From: Anisakis pegreffii
Lineage: Eukaryota; Nematoda; Chromadorea; Rhabditida; Anisakidae
DNA length: 64,000 bases
Direction of reading: 5' to 3'
Assembly: GCA_035041965.1 (NCBI GenBank)
Contig: JAPYMA010001261.1
Location: forward strand, 1-64,000
Shown: positions 23,358-37,996 of the stretch, in pieces
Layout of the letters: the number at the start of each line of letters is the position of its first letter
Position numbering within the stretch: position 1 is the stretch's first letter
Notes under the pieces: generated by a model
Told to the model about the DNA's origin: nothing
Databases searched by the model: none
The model's input: only the letters and a program-made list of their open reading frames with translations
Position numbers and translations under genes: made by a program

Positions 23358-26300
23358 TTATCTCATTTACTATGCAATCTTCTAATGTTACTTCAAATCA
23401 TTTTTGGTTTATGGTACCTTTACATTTTGGTAAGATCACATAGCATTTACATCAACGACATTAGGTTTGCCAATTCGAACGAAATGAACTGCAATTCAAT
23501 CAGTCATGTGCTTATTTTCATCAACGAAAATACTGCTGTAATGTCAATTTATATCTTTGTCAAAAACTTGACTAAAAGATTGCAATATTCTTTTATCCAC
23601 ATTTTGTTCAGTCATAGTTCCTGGCGGTCAAAGATGGCTTCCTGTAGGCATTGCATCGTATCGGCTACACAACTTGTAATGCGCATGATGTGATCCTGAA
23701 CTCAATGCTATCGTTAAATCCAGGATTTGCCACTCGACTGTGAAATGATTCCTTTAGGTGCCTAGAAGTAGATCCATTGGGACCCAAATCTGCAACTTCG
23801 GGCAGCTAAATTAGGACAGTCCGATTATTGGTTATGAATATATCAGTGAACAATTCGCAAATGCAAGGTTTGGATGATATTTTTGTGCACTTTGACAAGC
23901 AACAATCTGAATACTGAATGTAAATCATGGAAATGTGATTTAATACATAAATTAATAAGATGCTCACCGTTAGGCAGAACAAAGCGACTGATGGTAATTC
24001 CGGCTTAACTAAGCCGGTTTGCTTGCTTTAATTTTGCCGAGCTTCGTGTAGCCAGAATGAATACGCTGACTGTTGTTGTTGTTGTTGTTGTTATTGTGTT
24101 CGGGAAAGATTATGACTAATCTGTTGCGTAAACGTTAACCTCAACAACTGTGATCTTTTGCGCTAAGCAACTGTGAGCTACTTTAAAGGTTCACAAAATG
24201 TACTGGCAAGTGTTGAGGACGTTTTCAGCACATTATTTGACGAATGAGGCTTCTCGTGTAGGAGGAGAATGCTTTTGACAGACGCTTTGAGAATTCATAA
24301 ATCTGTCGAATACATTTTAAAATTCAGCAATCATTCCATTCGTGAAAGAATGTTAATGAGAACCATTCAAAATTTCAATACTAGAAAAGAAAATATCATC
24401 GAGACACGAGAAAAAATCTCTGAATTACACTGCATCTTTTGTTGAAGACATGATGAAGCTCACAAATGCTATCTTTGCTGAGGTTTAGCGACATTAAGTG
24501 TGCTAAAACTGCTGAAACACGTGCCTTGAAAGGTTGTTACGACGGTTTCTATGCGCCTTCGCCATTGCACTTCTTTTTTTTTTCACTGATCGCATATTCA
24601 TAGGCAAATCTCGATGTTATTTTGCGATGAATGTGCAATATGAGTTCGCCTTGCACTTTGGACGAGTCAGATATATTTCAGTCAGATGAGGGAGAGTCTA
24701 ATATTCACAAAAGTCGCTCATACCTGCGTCTATTTCGTCAAATTGTTTCCTGCCAATAAGGGAAATGATCAAACACAACAAAGCAGTTTGATAATTGTGT
24801 ATGCATTTTCAATCCTTGCAATTAGCGTTTTCACATATTTATTCAGTCTGATCAAATCTAAGATCTCCATGTCCCATTTTCCACATGATAAACGAGCCAA
24901 TAAATCAGAGACGATGTGAGACAAATTATGCCAATCGCTCGGCATGATGTATACCAGAAATTCAGTGGTGAGGGATTTGCGAATAAATAATTGCTAATTT
25001 CCATATCAAACGCAGTGTCAAACCGTCCTCGTCTAGTCTATGAGTGGAGCGTTTTGAGACGGCATCGTCGATCAAAAGGTTCTGTTTTTATGCGGTTTTT
25101 GCATGACTCAATAGATGCTCATTTTTCATGGATTATAAATGTGTTTTCATTTTCATTTAATGAAATCATAAAATGAAACACTGGATGAACACAATGAATC
25201 ATTATTTCGTTTTACGATCATTAAATACCCAAATGTTTGTTTTTGATTGAAGCAGTGAAAGCAGCATTCCACTGGAAAAGAAACCATTCTAAATAAAAAG
25301 AATTGATCGAAGATGCGGTGCACATTTTGAAGAATTTGTGATTGGTTTTTTTTGGATTGCAACCACACGATGCATAAACACGCAAAATCAGATTGCGGGC
25401 AGCTGCTCTGTTCATTTTTGTGTGTTCTTTATTTCGGATACGCCGGAAAGAATGGGCTGAAAAATTTAGATAAATTACTGTTTTGCACGCAAAAATAGCG
25501 TGCGAACGTAAAATTTACTTTTCACAATTGACTATGAAATGTGAAACGTTTAACGCAAAAAATTCACACCATACTCGAGTATTCTAAGATTTGTGAAATT
25601 CGATCATTTAACATCTTTGATTGATGATCATCACAAAGTGCTGTTGATCTTGATTTTTTCACTAGAATGAATGAAGTGAGTAAAGCAGTTGAACAGTTCG
25701 TGAGGAAAACGCAAAAAAAATAATTGCTGTTTACTAGAATTCAGGTGAGGTAAACATGATGGTAAGTTGGTTCTCTCTCGTTTTTTTTTTTGAGGCCCAT
25801 TCAATCGTCGCTGTGGAAGAGGTGATAGAACTGGTTTTTGGATGCGAAATTGGCCGAGTAATGAGTACAAATCATAGCAAATCCGAAACTAATTATTAAT
25901 CATAGCAATAATTGAACAAGAATACAAATGTTGTGTGTTGCGAACGCTACATTTTACTGAAAAATAACTCAATTATTACGTTTCATTCACAAACGTTTGC
26001 GTCATTATATCATTGCTTTGATAATGTTCTCCTCCTTTAGCATCGTATCAGAAATCGGATTCTCATCATAGAATGTAGTTGTTCAACTGAATGTGACTAT
26101 AATAAGATCTATTATCAAAAGATTTACGTTAGATATAATAAGATTGTTGGTGAAATAAACCGGAAAATTTTATTGCGCATTTCGTGACGAGTGAATGATT
26201 TTAATAGGTTATATGGAGCTCGGAGTATAATTGTTGAGCCAGGGCAGTCGTTTGCATCAACACAAAAAAATTAACTCTATTGTTGCCATCTAATTATACG

Positions 26301-28800
26301 ATACCACCGGAGGTATTGTGATGCCGTGTTTTTATATTTCGTATTGGTTTTTTCCATTATCATCGCGGCTTTCGTCAAATGTGATGGATGCATAATTTTT
26401 TCTTCCTGACGTATTCATAGTCTTGAAATGGCATTCGTCATGAAATGAAGAATTTTGAATCAACCCTCTAAAAAATTACCTCTTCGATTTGAAAATGATA
26501 AAAACAGACTCTCAATAAGCAGTGAGTGATGAGCATCTTGCCATCCCAGCCGGCTATTGTGAGCCCACAGAGAAGCATTGTTTTTCAGTCCTTCATATTG
26601 TTCGCTCAGACTCATCAATTCAAAGGCCCATTGAAATCCTCAAATTCATGTATTCCAATGAGGCGCTTTTCATTCTAATAATTCCCATTCTCAATTCTTC
26701 ACGACATTTATCTCGGTTCGGAATGGTCGTATTTCATTGTTGAAACGATCGAATTCTTCAATTTAACCATTAGTGCTTCAATTGTTGAACAGATCCCATC
26801 CGAATTTTAGCCTAATCTGTCGAATTTTCATACGAATGCATAATTTTGACGACAATAACGCGATATGTAATGTATATTTTGACGATTGCTCCATTTTTTA
26901 ATCATTACAAGATATCAGAACCTATTCAGTGCTGTTTCTGAATGCATTCCACATTTTGTCAAGTGTTGAGATACGAAATACGAGGTGTCGCTGAGCAGAA
27001 TATTACCCTGATATCGAATTCCGCCAAGCATCACAATATCAAATTACAGATGAGAATGTTTTTCGTTAATCAGATCTTTTCGAAACAATGCTGTCAGCAA
27101 ACATTGGCGTTATTTACTCTTAGGATGATAATTTATGCAAAAATGTGATCATTCACTTACTTATCTATCGTGTGATCGACCAAACATCATTGTGCATGAG
27201 CACAACAACGCCGTATGGCGCCGCTATTTATTGTTGTCGTTGAACCTGTTTTAAGCATCATCATATGGTTAGCAACAAAGAATTCAGCCGAACAATACCC
27301 GATTCTGACGGCATGCATGTAGACTCATAGACGCTAGTCATACTGTTTACTTTTGATGAATACATGATAATTATGAGGCAATGCCAGGAGTGTGTAACAA
27401 TGCCAGCTCAAAGATTTTCGCATCAAATTCATTTTGCACAATAAATTCATTGCAACAGTTTTATATTTGCCATTTTTATGGACTAATTTTCCTGCATCCA
27501 CTGCAATTTGTTCTAAATCTCTTGAGAAAGATTTCGCAACTCCTTTTATAGTTGCTCTCTGATCACTTAACCGAGCTGAAGTGCTTCACTGAGGATGTAA
27601 AGCAATTTTTCAGAGTAGGATTAACTTTTTTTTCAAGATCTTTCAGTAATATATCATTCTGATAAAACCTCATCCACGGAATATTTTTGCGTGCTTTATA
27701 GGTGATATGCAAGTGTTGTATCCATTGAATCTGCTGCATGAATACTTCTCATATAGATAAGCTATCATAAAATAGAATGCATGATTCGATTGAATAAAAA
27801 AGAATGACTGCTCAATGGATGGATGACCGACCATATGCACCATGGTGCATCCCAGTCTTCTTCGCCATATTCAGCCTAGAGGCAGACGACAAGCCTAAAT
27901 AAACAATCCACTGAAGCTCTATAAGGGCACATCTATCTGCGAATGAAATACTCATATATCGCACCTATATTAATTTCATGCAGCCGCCGAACGGATTAAT
28001 TTCAGTTAATCATTGACTGCGTGCCCGAGCACCCATCCTCTCTTGGGATATTCTCATCGTTACTATATCAGATGTTTTGCCTTAATGCTATTTTTTTTGC
28101 AATCTTGAAATGAACAGTCTCAGAAATGAAACAAAAAATCACGTTTCTCAAATCTACACAATTCTCATCGTCAATGATCATTTTACAACACATATCTAAC
28201 GCCATATTTTGTTCATTTAAGTAAATATTCATTGGCTTTTAAACGCTCAGCTCTCACAATCGACTACTATTTATAGCCGGATGATAGCTGATGATTAGCG
28301 TAATCCTCCTGGGTAAACTTCCTCCGTAAATTCACTCTGCTGACCGTTCTGATGTCCTTACAAACCTCTCGTTTAGCTTCCTAAAAGAATCCATTTATAT
28401 TCATTCACATAGTCAACAAAGTGAATTGTCGCTGCTGCTGAATGGTTTCGTTCAGTCGCAACTGTTCAACGCTAAAATGCACTAATTGTTGGTTGATGTG
28501 AATGAATCAGCAGTAAATTTCTTCCACTCATTCGGATGACGCCTTTCCAAGACTTTCTCCACAAATCTGTTTCTTTCATAATTTCTTAATGATTTTCGTA
28601 CTTGCAACCAACAGCCAATTGCATTTGCACATTCCCATTGAATAGCTAAATGCCATTCGTATGTATTCATCCATTCGACTATATATATCCGGTGAATGCA
28701 ATTTTCGAAATCAATGCACTTATATGAATTAGTCATAACTGCGTTTCACGCTCGTTACGTAGAGCACTTTCCGATGTTCAGCCACTCAAACCTTTTGTTA
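23358..28800. other. no gene supported
   Basis: Open frames of 60-100 codons exist (23385-23693, 24686-24919, 26522-26743 on plus; 25870-25631, 28736-28482 on minus), but none carries a family motif or joins to neighbours by convincing splice sites. A TGTTGTTGTTG microsatellite sits at 24071-24097. Confidence 0.4.
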
Positions 28801-28860
28801 CTTCCTTGCCGAATGTTATTGCTGATGCTGCTGCTGCTGCTGCTACTTATTATCGTGTAC
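28801..28860. repeat. CTG-type trinucleotide microsatellite
   Basis: GCTGATGCTGCTGCTGCTGC at about 28818, with flanking imperfect copies. The Leu-rich frame across it is repeat-driven. Confidence 0.8.
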
Positions 28861-31800
28861 TTAGACTGCGATGGCTTGATGAGTTCTGTGTAAGCAGGAG
28901 AGTTTGTCCACTCAGAAGTCAATTGAGAGGAGATTGGTAATGAGTGGAGAATTTTTTTGTTGAGTGAGATTTCATGAGTGAGCAGTGGCCGTCGCTCACC
29001 ACTGAATGAGGATAATTGTTGCTTCATCCATTGACTGACAGGTCGTGTCGCAATCGCTGCTTGATACTCCCAGAGCTAGAACGGCTTCAAGTGGTAATAC
29101 TTCAGCCGTGCCTCATTCGACCGACCGACTTCATTGGCCTTTTCCGATTGTCACAGAAAGAAAATCGTAATCTGAATCCAAATATCTCATTTCCTTTGTG
29201 AACTTCTCAGTTAATTGATTTCAGGACACATCTCAGTTGAACCCCTCTAACTTCCGGTCGTTTATAAAGGTCACATATAAACTGCAGACTCTGTAAGCTA
29301 TTCCATGATGTACTTGCTGTTAGCAATTAAATGCTAATGGTGCTGAATTCTTGTGCTGAAATGCACTCTTGTATATCACAAGCAGATGCGTTTGCATAAG
29401 TTATTTTTTGCTGGCGAAAGCAGATGATGGTGCTAAATGACGATAAAGTAAGTGTGTACATACGCAAAGTAATAGAGTTGAGGACAACAGCATTTGAGGC
29501 GCAGAAGAGCACTTAAGTGGTCGTTTTTTTTCATGCTGAATAGTTCCGCCTTTCTTGAGAGCAGTGTTCCTCGGAATCGATTCAACTGCGGTTTCTTATT
29601 TGAAAAAAATCCTTATTTTTTCGGCTTTTCAAGCAAGCCAACAGCAGCATTCTTGCAACGACTTCAAACAAAACGAATTGACTTCAGCGCAGCTGGATTT
29701 GACGTCAGCACTGTGCATCGACTAAACAGATGCCTCGGCGAAAAGATGCCCAAGATTATGAAATGCCTGCCTGTAAGATTATGAAATGTTTTGTGTGAGC
29801 GGTGAGAAATTTGCCTCTGGATTGATTGATTTAGTGAAATGAAAAACTGAACAGCTACATCGACTTTCTTCATGTACACACAAGAATGCACCACCTCATT
29901 TGAATTTCTTGACTTATGCAAAAAGCAATTTCATATGCTTCTTTGCAATGAATTGCTTTTGTTACTGTTGAATTTCGTTGATTGTTTGACAATCTGATAG
30001 TGCAGATGTGGGTGATGTCCCTCCCGTTTGCTGAGATTAGTTTTTGCAAAGCTAAAAACATTGTTGACATAGTTTTTTTCTACTTTGTCATGTGACAGGA
30101 ACAGTAATAAGTGCAACTACATGTGACAAATGATTTTTATTGTTTGATATTTGAATTCAAACGAAAAATATTACCCAAAACGATTTCTCGAAGGTGTCAC
30201 TCAATGAGTTTATGACACAAAGTAATCACTGCATTGGACCAGATGTCTGTCTCAATGACATCTTTCGCAATATTTGAAGAATTTTTTTTGTTAAATCAAT
30301 ATACCCATTTTGTAAATATATTTCCATTATCTATTCAATATCACCGAATTTATTTCAGAAAATCAAAAAAAAACATTTTGATTAATGGTACTTTGGCATT
30401 GGTTGTGAAGGTGGATGGTTTTTTTTGTTGCTCGTTTTCGAAACCATTTCGATGTGATTTTTAATCGATGGCGATCGTTTGATCGTTCTTTCTATTGTTA
30501 TAAAATTTATTGATGTGAGAGTATAGACTAAAAGTGCACACGTGATGACCTCATCTCATCGCCCTATCATCATGATCCTCATTTGTCATAGTTTAACGAG
30601 CGATTTTGAGGTAGTTTCGAGTTTTGAACACAAGGCTGTTTGGTTCACTTTTGACGATTCAATATGATTTAAGAGAGAGATGCCTCTTGAACGAGTAAAT
30701 ATTTATGCTTGATGTGAAAGTGCTGCTCTTTGAGCAAGCAATTTCGTGTTCCGATCCATCCGAGTTTCGAAAATTGCCTCCTAAAATTGTTGACAAAATT
30801 TCCTATTATCTTTTTAATCAAGTGTTCAGCGAAAGAATTTTTCTCATTTTTCAATTAACTTCTCACGTCGTCAGTTTTTTTTTTGTTGTTTGTTTCGATG
30901 AGAAGAATTGAGCAAATAACTTGGTTTAACGCTGATAATGAGCTTGTTCATTTTCGTGCTGCTTATTGATTTTCTGGATTTTTTTGGAGTATTACTTCTC
31001 AAATTTTATTCGAAAGACAGACAACACATTTCATTTGAATTATCGTTATGCATGAAAAGCATTGTTTTAAAGTTTTTTGTTTCCTGTTGAAGTAATGTTT
31101 GTTTTTTTTCTCGATTATCGAGCCTTCAGATTGTTTTATACTCATTTCGTGGCTATCAGAAGGACAGAGCCATTTTTCAGATTTAATTACGATAAAAATG
31201 TTCGATTCTTACGAAGAAATGTTTCGCATTTTATGCAATGGAATGAATACATTTTTCCGAATTCATGCTCATTGGCAATCAATACATTAGAGCCGTATTT
31301 CTTTCGGAATAAAAGATATAATCACACAGTGTGCACTACTGATGATTTCCATGATCAGTAGTAGTAGTATGTTGTGCATGGATACCTAACATGTATCAGT
31401 GCTGTTGCTAGTGCTACTGCGACACGATATCAAGCATTCCGAATTATTTGAATATTGAAATCTCTTCCGTTTAGCGATGCAAGCTGCCAACCGAACGTTA
31501 TGAGTGGAAATGAATTGATTGTGCGTATAGTGAATGTGAGCTATTAAAGATGCTAAGTTTCTCGGTGATTACCTATTGATCTGAGTGAGCAATTTGTGGA
31601 ATGTCTTCTCGGGTTTTAGGAGATGCATAATTGAAATGCCAATTTCTTCCTAACAACGATATTGCGGATAGTATGACGATAAGATTCAACAAATCTGTTC
31701 GAATCTGATATGCTTGAACCAGCTGAAACTCATCCATCACTTCATTCACATTGCATAAGCGAAGTTCCGTTGTGATGAATGCGATTCTTCTCGCGCATTC

Positions 31801-34800
31801 TCTTCATTGACTGATTCAATTGCTTAGCGAGCATACATCTCATCCTAGAATTGTCGAAACAAAAATGACTTCTGTTGCGTTTCATTGTCTTTAATCCCTA
31901 TGGCAGATCTCTGGATTCATTTTGAGTGAACTGATGTGTTTGTGAGAAATCTGCTTGGATGATAGTAGTAGTAAATAAAGGCAAACATGTTTTTGTGTGA
32001 ACACATTCGCGCATGATAAATAGTTTTGTTGCTCAGTGAAAGTTCTTCTAGTTCCACAAAATCGCTCGCTCGTGTTATGCTACGCTATCATTTTTGTTGT
32101 TATTTTCATCGTTATTTTTGCTGTTGTTGTTGTTGGTGATTTGTTTTCGGTATGGTGGCATTCGACTGACGAATATGAATCAACTGAATGACTTGAGAGC
32201 CGTGAATTGGAGCGATGGATCTTTCACTGAAGATAATGACTTTGTTTTGGATTGCTTCTGTTTTCCTCGAGTATTTTGCTAGTGGTACAGGATAATGAGC
32301 GATTGGCTGCATTAATTACTACTTTCAAGTGTCACATGAATATTAAAAGAAGTCGACATCGAATACACCTCAACGTATAACTCACGATATAGCATTCGAC
32401 TAAATATGAATCACACATAGACTCCTACTCTCATACTGGCACTTAATTATATTTTTTTAGTGTGAAAGTAAGTGTGTCATGGATCTGTGAACAATTTATT
32501 AAATTGGTTTATTGTCATCTTATTTGATGTCATTGTTGTTGTTGTTGTTGTTGTTATTGTTGTCAGCTGTTTAAAGCTAACCAAATAATGCGCATTACTT
32601 TGAGCCCCCTAGCATGTGAATGCTTGAGTGACTTTAGTCGTCGATTATTGACTTGTTTTTCTTTGAAAAGTGTCATCAGCGGACATATTAGATAGATGTG
32701 TGAAGAATGAACGATAATATATCAACAGAGCAGTCGATGAACGGCATGATCCGCAAACACACACACAAACACTCAAAGCTCAGCTGTTCACCATAATAAT
32801 TTCATGAAGCTCAACGCTCAACTTGACATTCCTTCGGTGTTCATCGCATTTTTTTGCGTTTGTGTGTGTATGCGAGAGTTTGTTTGTTTTTTTTCATCTT
32901 ATTTTTGATTTCATTCGACTATCGACGATTTTACAGTGTAAATTTGAGATATGATCATCAAAAGTGATTAAAAAGTTTTTCGACAAAATCATCCCAACGG
33001 TTTTGTGTTGGTATGTTGAAATTGGAGCAAGACTTCAAAAACTTCTCAGAAATGTGGAAATTTTCTGAATGTTGTGAACTGGAATTAATTGTTGCTTAGT
33101 TTGGTAGAAATTCTTAGGTGGTGCACATCCAAGCGATTCGATTGCTCGGACTCTATTTGATTTATTTGATCTGCTTAGAATTTATTTGATTCCCAAGAAT
33201 CGTCCTCATTGATTCAGCTATACTTTTGATATAACTGGTTAGATTTTGATTTTTTCGAAGCAAAGTTTACAAATGTTTCGGTTTCGTTTCAGTTCGACTC
33301 ATTCATCCGTTCGTAATTGTGCACAATCGTCGATCGTCGAAAAAAAGCTTCCTGTTCAGACAACAAAACCATTGAAATAATCCTTCAGACTAAGCGAACA
33401 CAATTGAAAATGCCATCTTTCACAGGATTTTGTCATCTAACCACTATGCATGAAAGTGAAATAAAGTCTCGAAACCAGTCATCTCAAAATGTTCAGTACC
33501 GTTGCACTCACAAATACTATTGGTGGTTGTCATTTGCGCAAGCGATTTTATAGCGATCCATCTATTGTTTACATTCCTTTCCGTTGCTGGAGGCGGAGAT
33601 TTTTGCTACTGTTAACGAATTAATTCACTGGTAAAGCTTAAACATGCAGCTGTGAAACCAAAAAAAAGACAACTCAAATATGATAGTTCGATTTGATGAA
33701 TTTAGTGTTTATTCACTTGTTTTCAAAAGTTGTTTATTCGGAACAAAATTAAGATTTGGTTGCGATAAGCGGCCTACGATTCAGTGAGTCAGACGCAAAA
33801 AACTATTGAACAAATAAGTTTGAATGTGCATCCTTATGCGTATCGTTGGCAAGCATTTGTTTTGAGAAAAAAAATGTACGCAAATTCAGGAAGCAAATGT
33901 TTATTCACGAATACTTTCAATTTGTTCATGAATAAACATTATAAAGCGAAGTTGCCGAAATGCTTTAGGCAACCAAATTTTTTGTTTGAAAATGGCTTTG
34001 AAGACATCCACTAGTGGTTATTTCAAATTAGCTTTAATTGCTGTTTCGATAGTGCTAGTGTTCTGAAAGAAGTTCTTAATTTTTAACTCTATGAATTTTT
34101 TTGTTGGAAATGCCATCCTCTCTTCTTTTTCCAGCCATATCTTTGTATTAGATAATGTTCCGTGGTCAGATTTCACTCGGATTTCGTTTTGTCGTATGAA
34201 ATTTTCGAAATCATTGCGTAGTCGCTAAACGTTGTTCTCGAAATCTCATTAATCGCTAACATTTAGCCAGCTAATCTGATTTCCATTACACATCTGGTGT
34301 CAATATAAGAGTACCTCGGAGGAATGCAGTATTTTTTGCTATGTTCATTCGATTCACAACACTACGATCATATACAATAGTTGAAAATTCCTCAGAAAAC
34401 TAAATTATCCAGTTTCATTTAATGTGGTCTATTTATCCTCAATTATTCTCATTAAAACGTTATGTATTCGAATGATGTTGTAGTAGTAGCAGTAGTATAA
34501 TTCCACAAACCCGTATGTGTATGCGTTGCAAACAGCTAGTCCGCCTTGTTTGACAGGAACGTAAAGGAGATTATCCATGCGTTATGATGCTTTCTGCTAG
34601 ATATTACAGTTGATATTATTCATGAAATTGATCACAACTAATTATTATGCAAGTGTGGTGGTGCAAGTGCATCAAACGTTTATGATATGACTAAAGCCAC
34701 TTTCGAATGTTCACGTTGATATGAATTCAACTAATATATCATATTACAACAATACATCATTATTGTTGACATCTCGTCCGATGTGTCTGTGACAATAACT

Positions 34801-35263
34801 TGGGCAATTTTTAAATTCTTTCCATTTTCCAGTGGAGAAAATTTTCGTTCAAGCATTCAAATATTTTGAAAGGCGTCTTTAGAACCACTTGAGTGCATTT
34901 GCTAAGAATTTTGATTGATTGGATTATTGTGAAATACAGAAAATGCGTGAAGTTGTCACTCGTTTATATGCGCACTTTTTCCATAATTCGAGCAGTTTTT
35001 GCACTTTGATTTGATTTGGAGTGATTAGCGGATGATTTTGAAGGTGTGATGTTTTCTGTTGCTCATTTTCGAGGCGATTCTAGGATTTTAGGTTGTCTGA
35101 TGAATACGGGATGAAAATGGTGTTTTTAATTGATATGATCGTGCGAAGGATCATCGGTGGTCTAATGATGACGAAAAGTTTTTGCGGTATACTTTTGCAG
35201 CAAGATTTGCAGATTCAGATTCTTTTCCGTTTCAGGTTTCGTGTCAAATGAGTAGTTGCACTG
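28861..35263. other. T-rich gene-poor stretch; no gene supported
   Basis: The plus strand is markedly T-rich from about 30 kb to 35 kb, with many T6-T10 runs and GTT microsatellites at about 32094-32140 and 32529-32556. Frames such as 29494-29784, 31077-31361, 33317-33553 and 33784-34014 are unrecognised. The strand asymmetry would fit long introns or leader sequence of a plus-strand gene such as the Ly6-like gene that follows, but that is speculation. A TTTCCGTTTCAG acceptor-like motif ends at 35235, 28 bases before that gene's ATG. Confidence 0.4.
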
Positions 35264-37004
35264 ATGCAAATGTCGGATTATAGCCTATGGATCGCGTTTG
35301 TGAGCGCTTTTGTGATATCTGTCGAAAATGTTCTCTCTTTGACGTGCCACGATTGCTCAGAAACAGGACCTACGAATCAAGAGTGTGATCGCTCTAAAAA
35401 TTGCACTGGTAGCGCATGCATAATCTGTAGGTTTATCACGATATCTTTTCATTAACTGCATGATTCACTTGATCCATGGAACGCTATCATGCATAAGATT
35501 CATACCTTGCACAGTAAGAAGTCCACAATTCCAATTCAACGCACGATTTCGCAGCGAAACCCACAAACGTTGAGCTAAATGAGATCTTCTCAGGCAGAAC
35601 TCCTGATCAAATTATATCTCCATGGTAAAGTAGAGATGAGTGCGGACTTGAAAATCATGTCTGGTTCATCACATCGAGATTAGCAATATCCTTAATTCAT
35701 TTTGATGTGTTACCATGGTAATTTCAATTAGGCCGACAGAAACACGAAAGCAAAATGCATGCATAATAATGTTGTTTCTTCAAATAAATGAATTAATTTG
35801 CGATGTTATTCTGTAGGCTCTCCTTAGATATCATATCCGGTTTGAGTTTCAAATGAATACTTGTCTCAGATGATTTCCGTTCACACGGATTTCTCAACGA
35901 GATGAATCATGGGCTTGAATTTTTAGATGAAGGCCCAAATATTGCCTCATCAAGTGCTTTTTGCCTGCTGGTTCTTCCGAGAGCATTGACGAAGCAGCGA
36001 CGACGAAAGGCACAGAATCGTGAATGCTGGATGGATCCAGTGAGCCGAGGCATTCATTGTGTTTGCTGGCAAGACTATTGCAATCGACTACGCGATCGAA
36101 CACTTATTTCTCACATTGGTACGATTTCTCACCAAAAATTTCCTCAATTACCGCCTCGAGAATGATCTCTTTCAATCGCATGATCTCAACTTTCGGTTAT
36201 CATTCGAAATTTGCACTGTAAACAGATTTCAGATCATCATTCACTACCTCTTGAGAAAGCAAAAATGGTTCAACATAATCCAATCATCGATTATGAAAAT
36301 GATGAAGAAGAGCCAAGCGAAAAGGGATCCAATGTGATGCACGTGAGAAATATACCGGCAGCTTCGGTTCAAGCACATCCTCCTCACCATACGGATCGAT
36401 ACAACATTCTATTTGATGGGGATAAAGGTGAATGACCAAATTGTCTAGCTTTTAACAGTTTGAATTTTGGTTTGATAGCATTTCAGCAACATTCCAGCGA
36501 TTTTCGACGTTTGCTATTGTTCTGGCTCTAGCAGCTGATCTAATAAGATAATTTGTAGTGTTGAAAACTCATCTTCAACAAATTTTGTTAATATTCTCAG
36601 TAAAAGCGAAATGTTTCCAACTCAAGCAGTTATAATAGACGAAGTTTTAGTTGAGACCAAGAGTGCTATAGCATGCATAACTTTCCAGTTCTCACTGATC
36701 ACATGACCAAACGGATTCGGTCCAGTAGTGTCACCCGAACACAATTTCTGTTGAATTTGTTTTTTGATTGATGAGCATAAGATTATTGGTGCTTGCAGAT
36801 TTGATAGCAATCAGTCATGACGATTATATCAATGTGGAATATGAGGGAGATATTGATGAGGACGATGAATGGAATGTTAAAGATCCGAATGAAAAACATA
36901 GAGCGCTTGACAAAGCGAAGGAAAATTCAGCGTCAATATCATGCGCATCATTTGTGCTGTCTTCGATTTTGAGCATTCTTTTGGCCAGTGTAATTTTTAC
37001 GTAA
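35264..37004 (+). CDS. GPI-anchored Ly6/three-finger-like secreted protein
   Basis: Four exons, 35264-35426, 35870-36118, 36233-36427, 36799-37004, join in frame to 270 residues. A second in-frame ATG at 35270 could also start it. A hydrophobic signal peptide covers about residues 6-25. Ten cysteines follow at about 28, 31, 41, 47, 52, 86, 107, 118, 120 and 125. They start CHDC and end CVCWQDYCN, the Ly6/uPAR signature closing in C-N. The spacer between the fifth and sixth cysteines (about 33 residues) is long and the tail has acidic stretches (DYENDEEE, DIDEDDE). The last about 17 residues (FVLSSILSILLASVIF) after a Ser-rich stretch look like a GPI-attachment signal. Predicted location is the outer cell surface. 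The partner is unknown; ODR-2/HOT-type neuronal roles are a family analogy only. Confidence 0.7.
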
Positions 37005-37996
37005 TCGGGTTTCTGCTCATTTCTTAATGTGTTTTTCTCATCTTTCTGTGATATTCTCGTCAATCGCGCGAGCAACATGTGAGGTTTGACTGGCTCAATT
37101 GCTTGAGCAACGCTGAAGTAAACCTGAAGAGAATGCACTCAGGCTGAACTTTAACCATCAGCTTTGCAGCTAGCCTGAGCTGAAGGTTTCAGTGTTAGTC
37201 GAAACTTCGCCAGCAATAGTGAAGGAATTCTTACGTTACGGCTGAACTCTTGAGCTGTCAAACTTTACTAGGTGCTCGCCGGTGTTGCCGGATTGAGGCA
37301 TCCACTTCAGGCTGCTGACGGTTTCAGAAACTCCATCGTCGATGTGTTCTCTAGCGATGACACATCACGCTCATTATTGAAACGAGAAAATCGTGCAGGT
37401 CATTCCGAGCTTATGTGATTTTTCTTATGTTTCAGTGTACTCGTATTCTGTCATTGCGAAAAATTTTTTTGATCCTTTCAAATCTGTATAAGAATCATTG
37501 AATAAACGTGAAATATAAGTCTTTTCTGAAACACAAACATAACCGATTTGCAAGGCACATAAACAGTCATGTCACAGTTCTACTGGAATTATGGCATAAG
37601 TAATCACACGAGACCAGATGATGTACGTATCACAGAAAACAATTCAAACGAACAATGCAAATACTATTCAAAGGTGCCAGAAAAGCGAGTTTTTTAACAA
37701 AGGCTTTTCATTGTTAGCTTCAGTAAGACTGACCATGACTTCTAACAAATGTTCATTCAAATGCGAGCGTTTGATCCCGGGTCGGTCAGAATTAGTCTCA
37801 AATTTAGGTTAGATTTCAAGAATGAGTTCAGTTTCGCTGGCGATTTGAATTCCAGCTTAATGGTGAGTTCGCTTGCGATATGATCAAATCGGACGTCATG
37901 GAAGCATAACTATGAACTCTTCGGAATGTCGAGAACAATGTTAGGTCACCTCAAAGCGCACAAAAAAAACGCTGATTCACTGCAATGAACGAGCTG
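37005..37996. other. convergent intergenic region
   Basis: This lies between the 3' ends of the Ly6-like gene (+) and the inversin gene (-). It contains GAATAAAC near 37499. A frame at 37618-37812 is unrecognised. Confidence 0.5.

Noticed and set aside
30600..30630. TGAGGTAGTTT resembling the let-7 seed
   Set aside because: The match stops after about ten bases and no precursor hairpin is evident.
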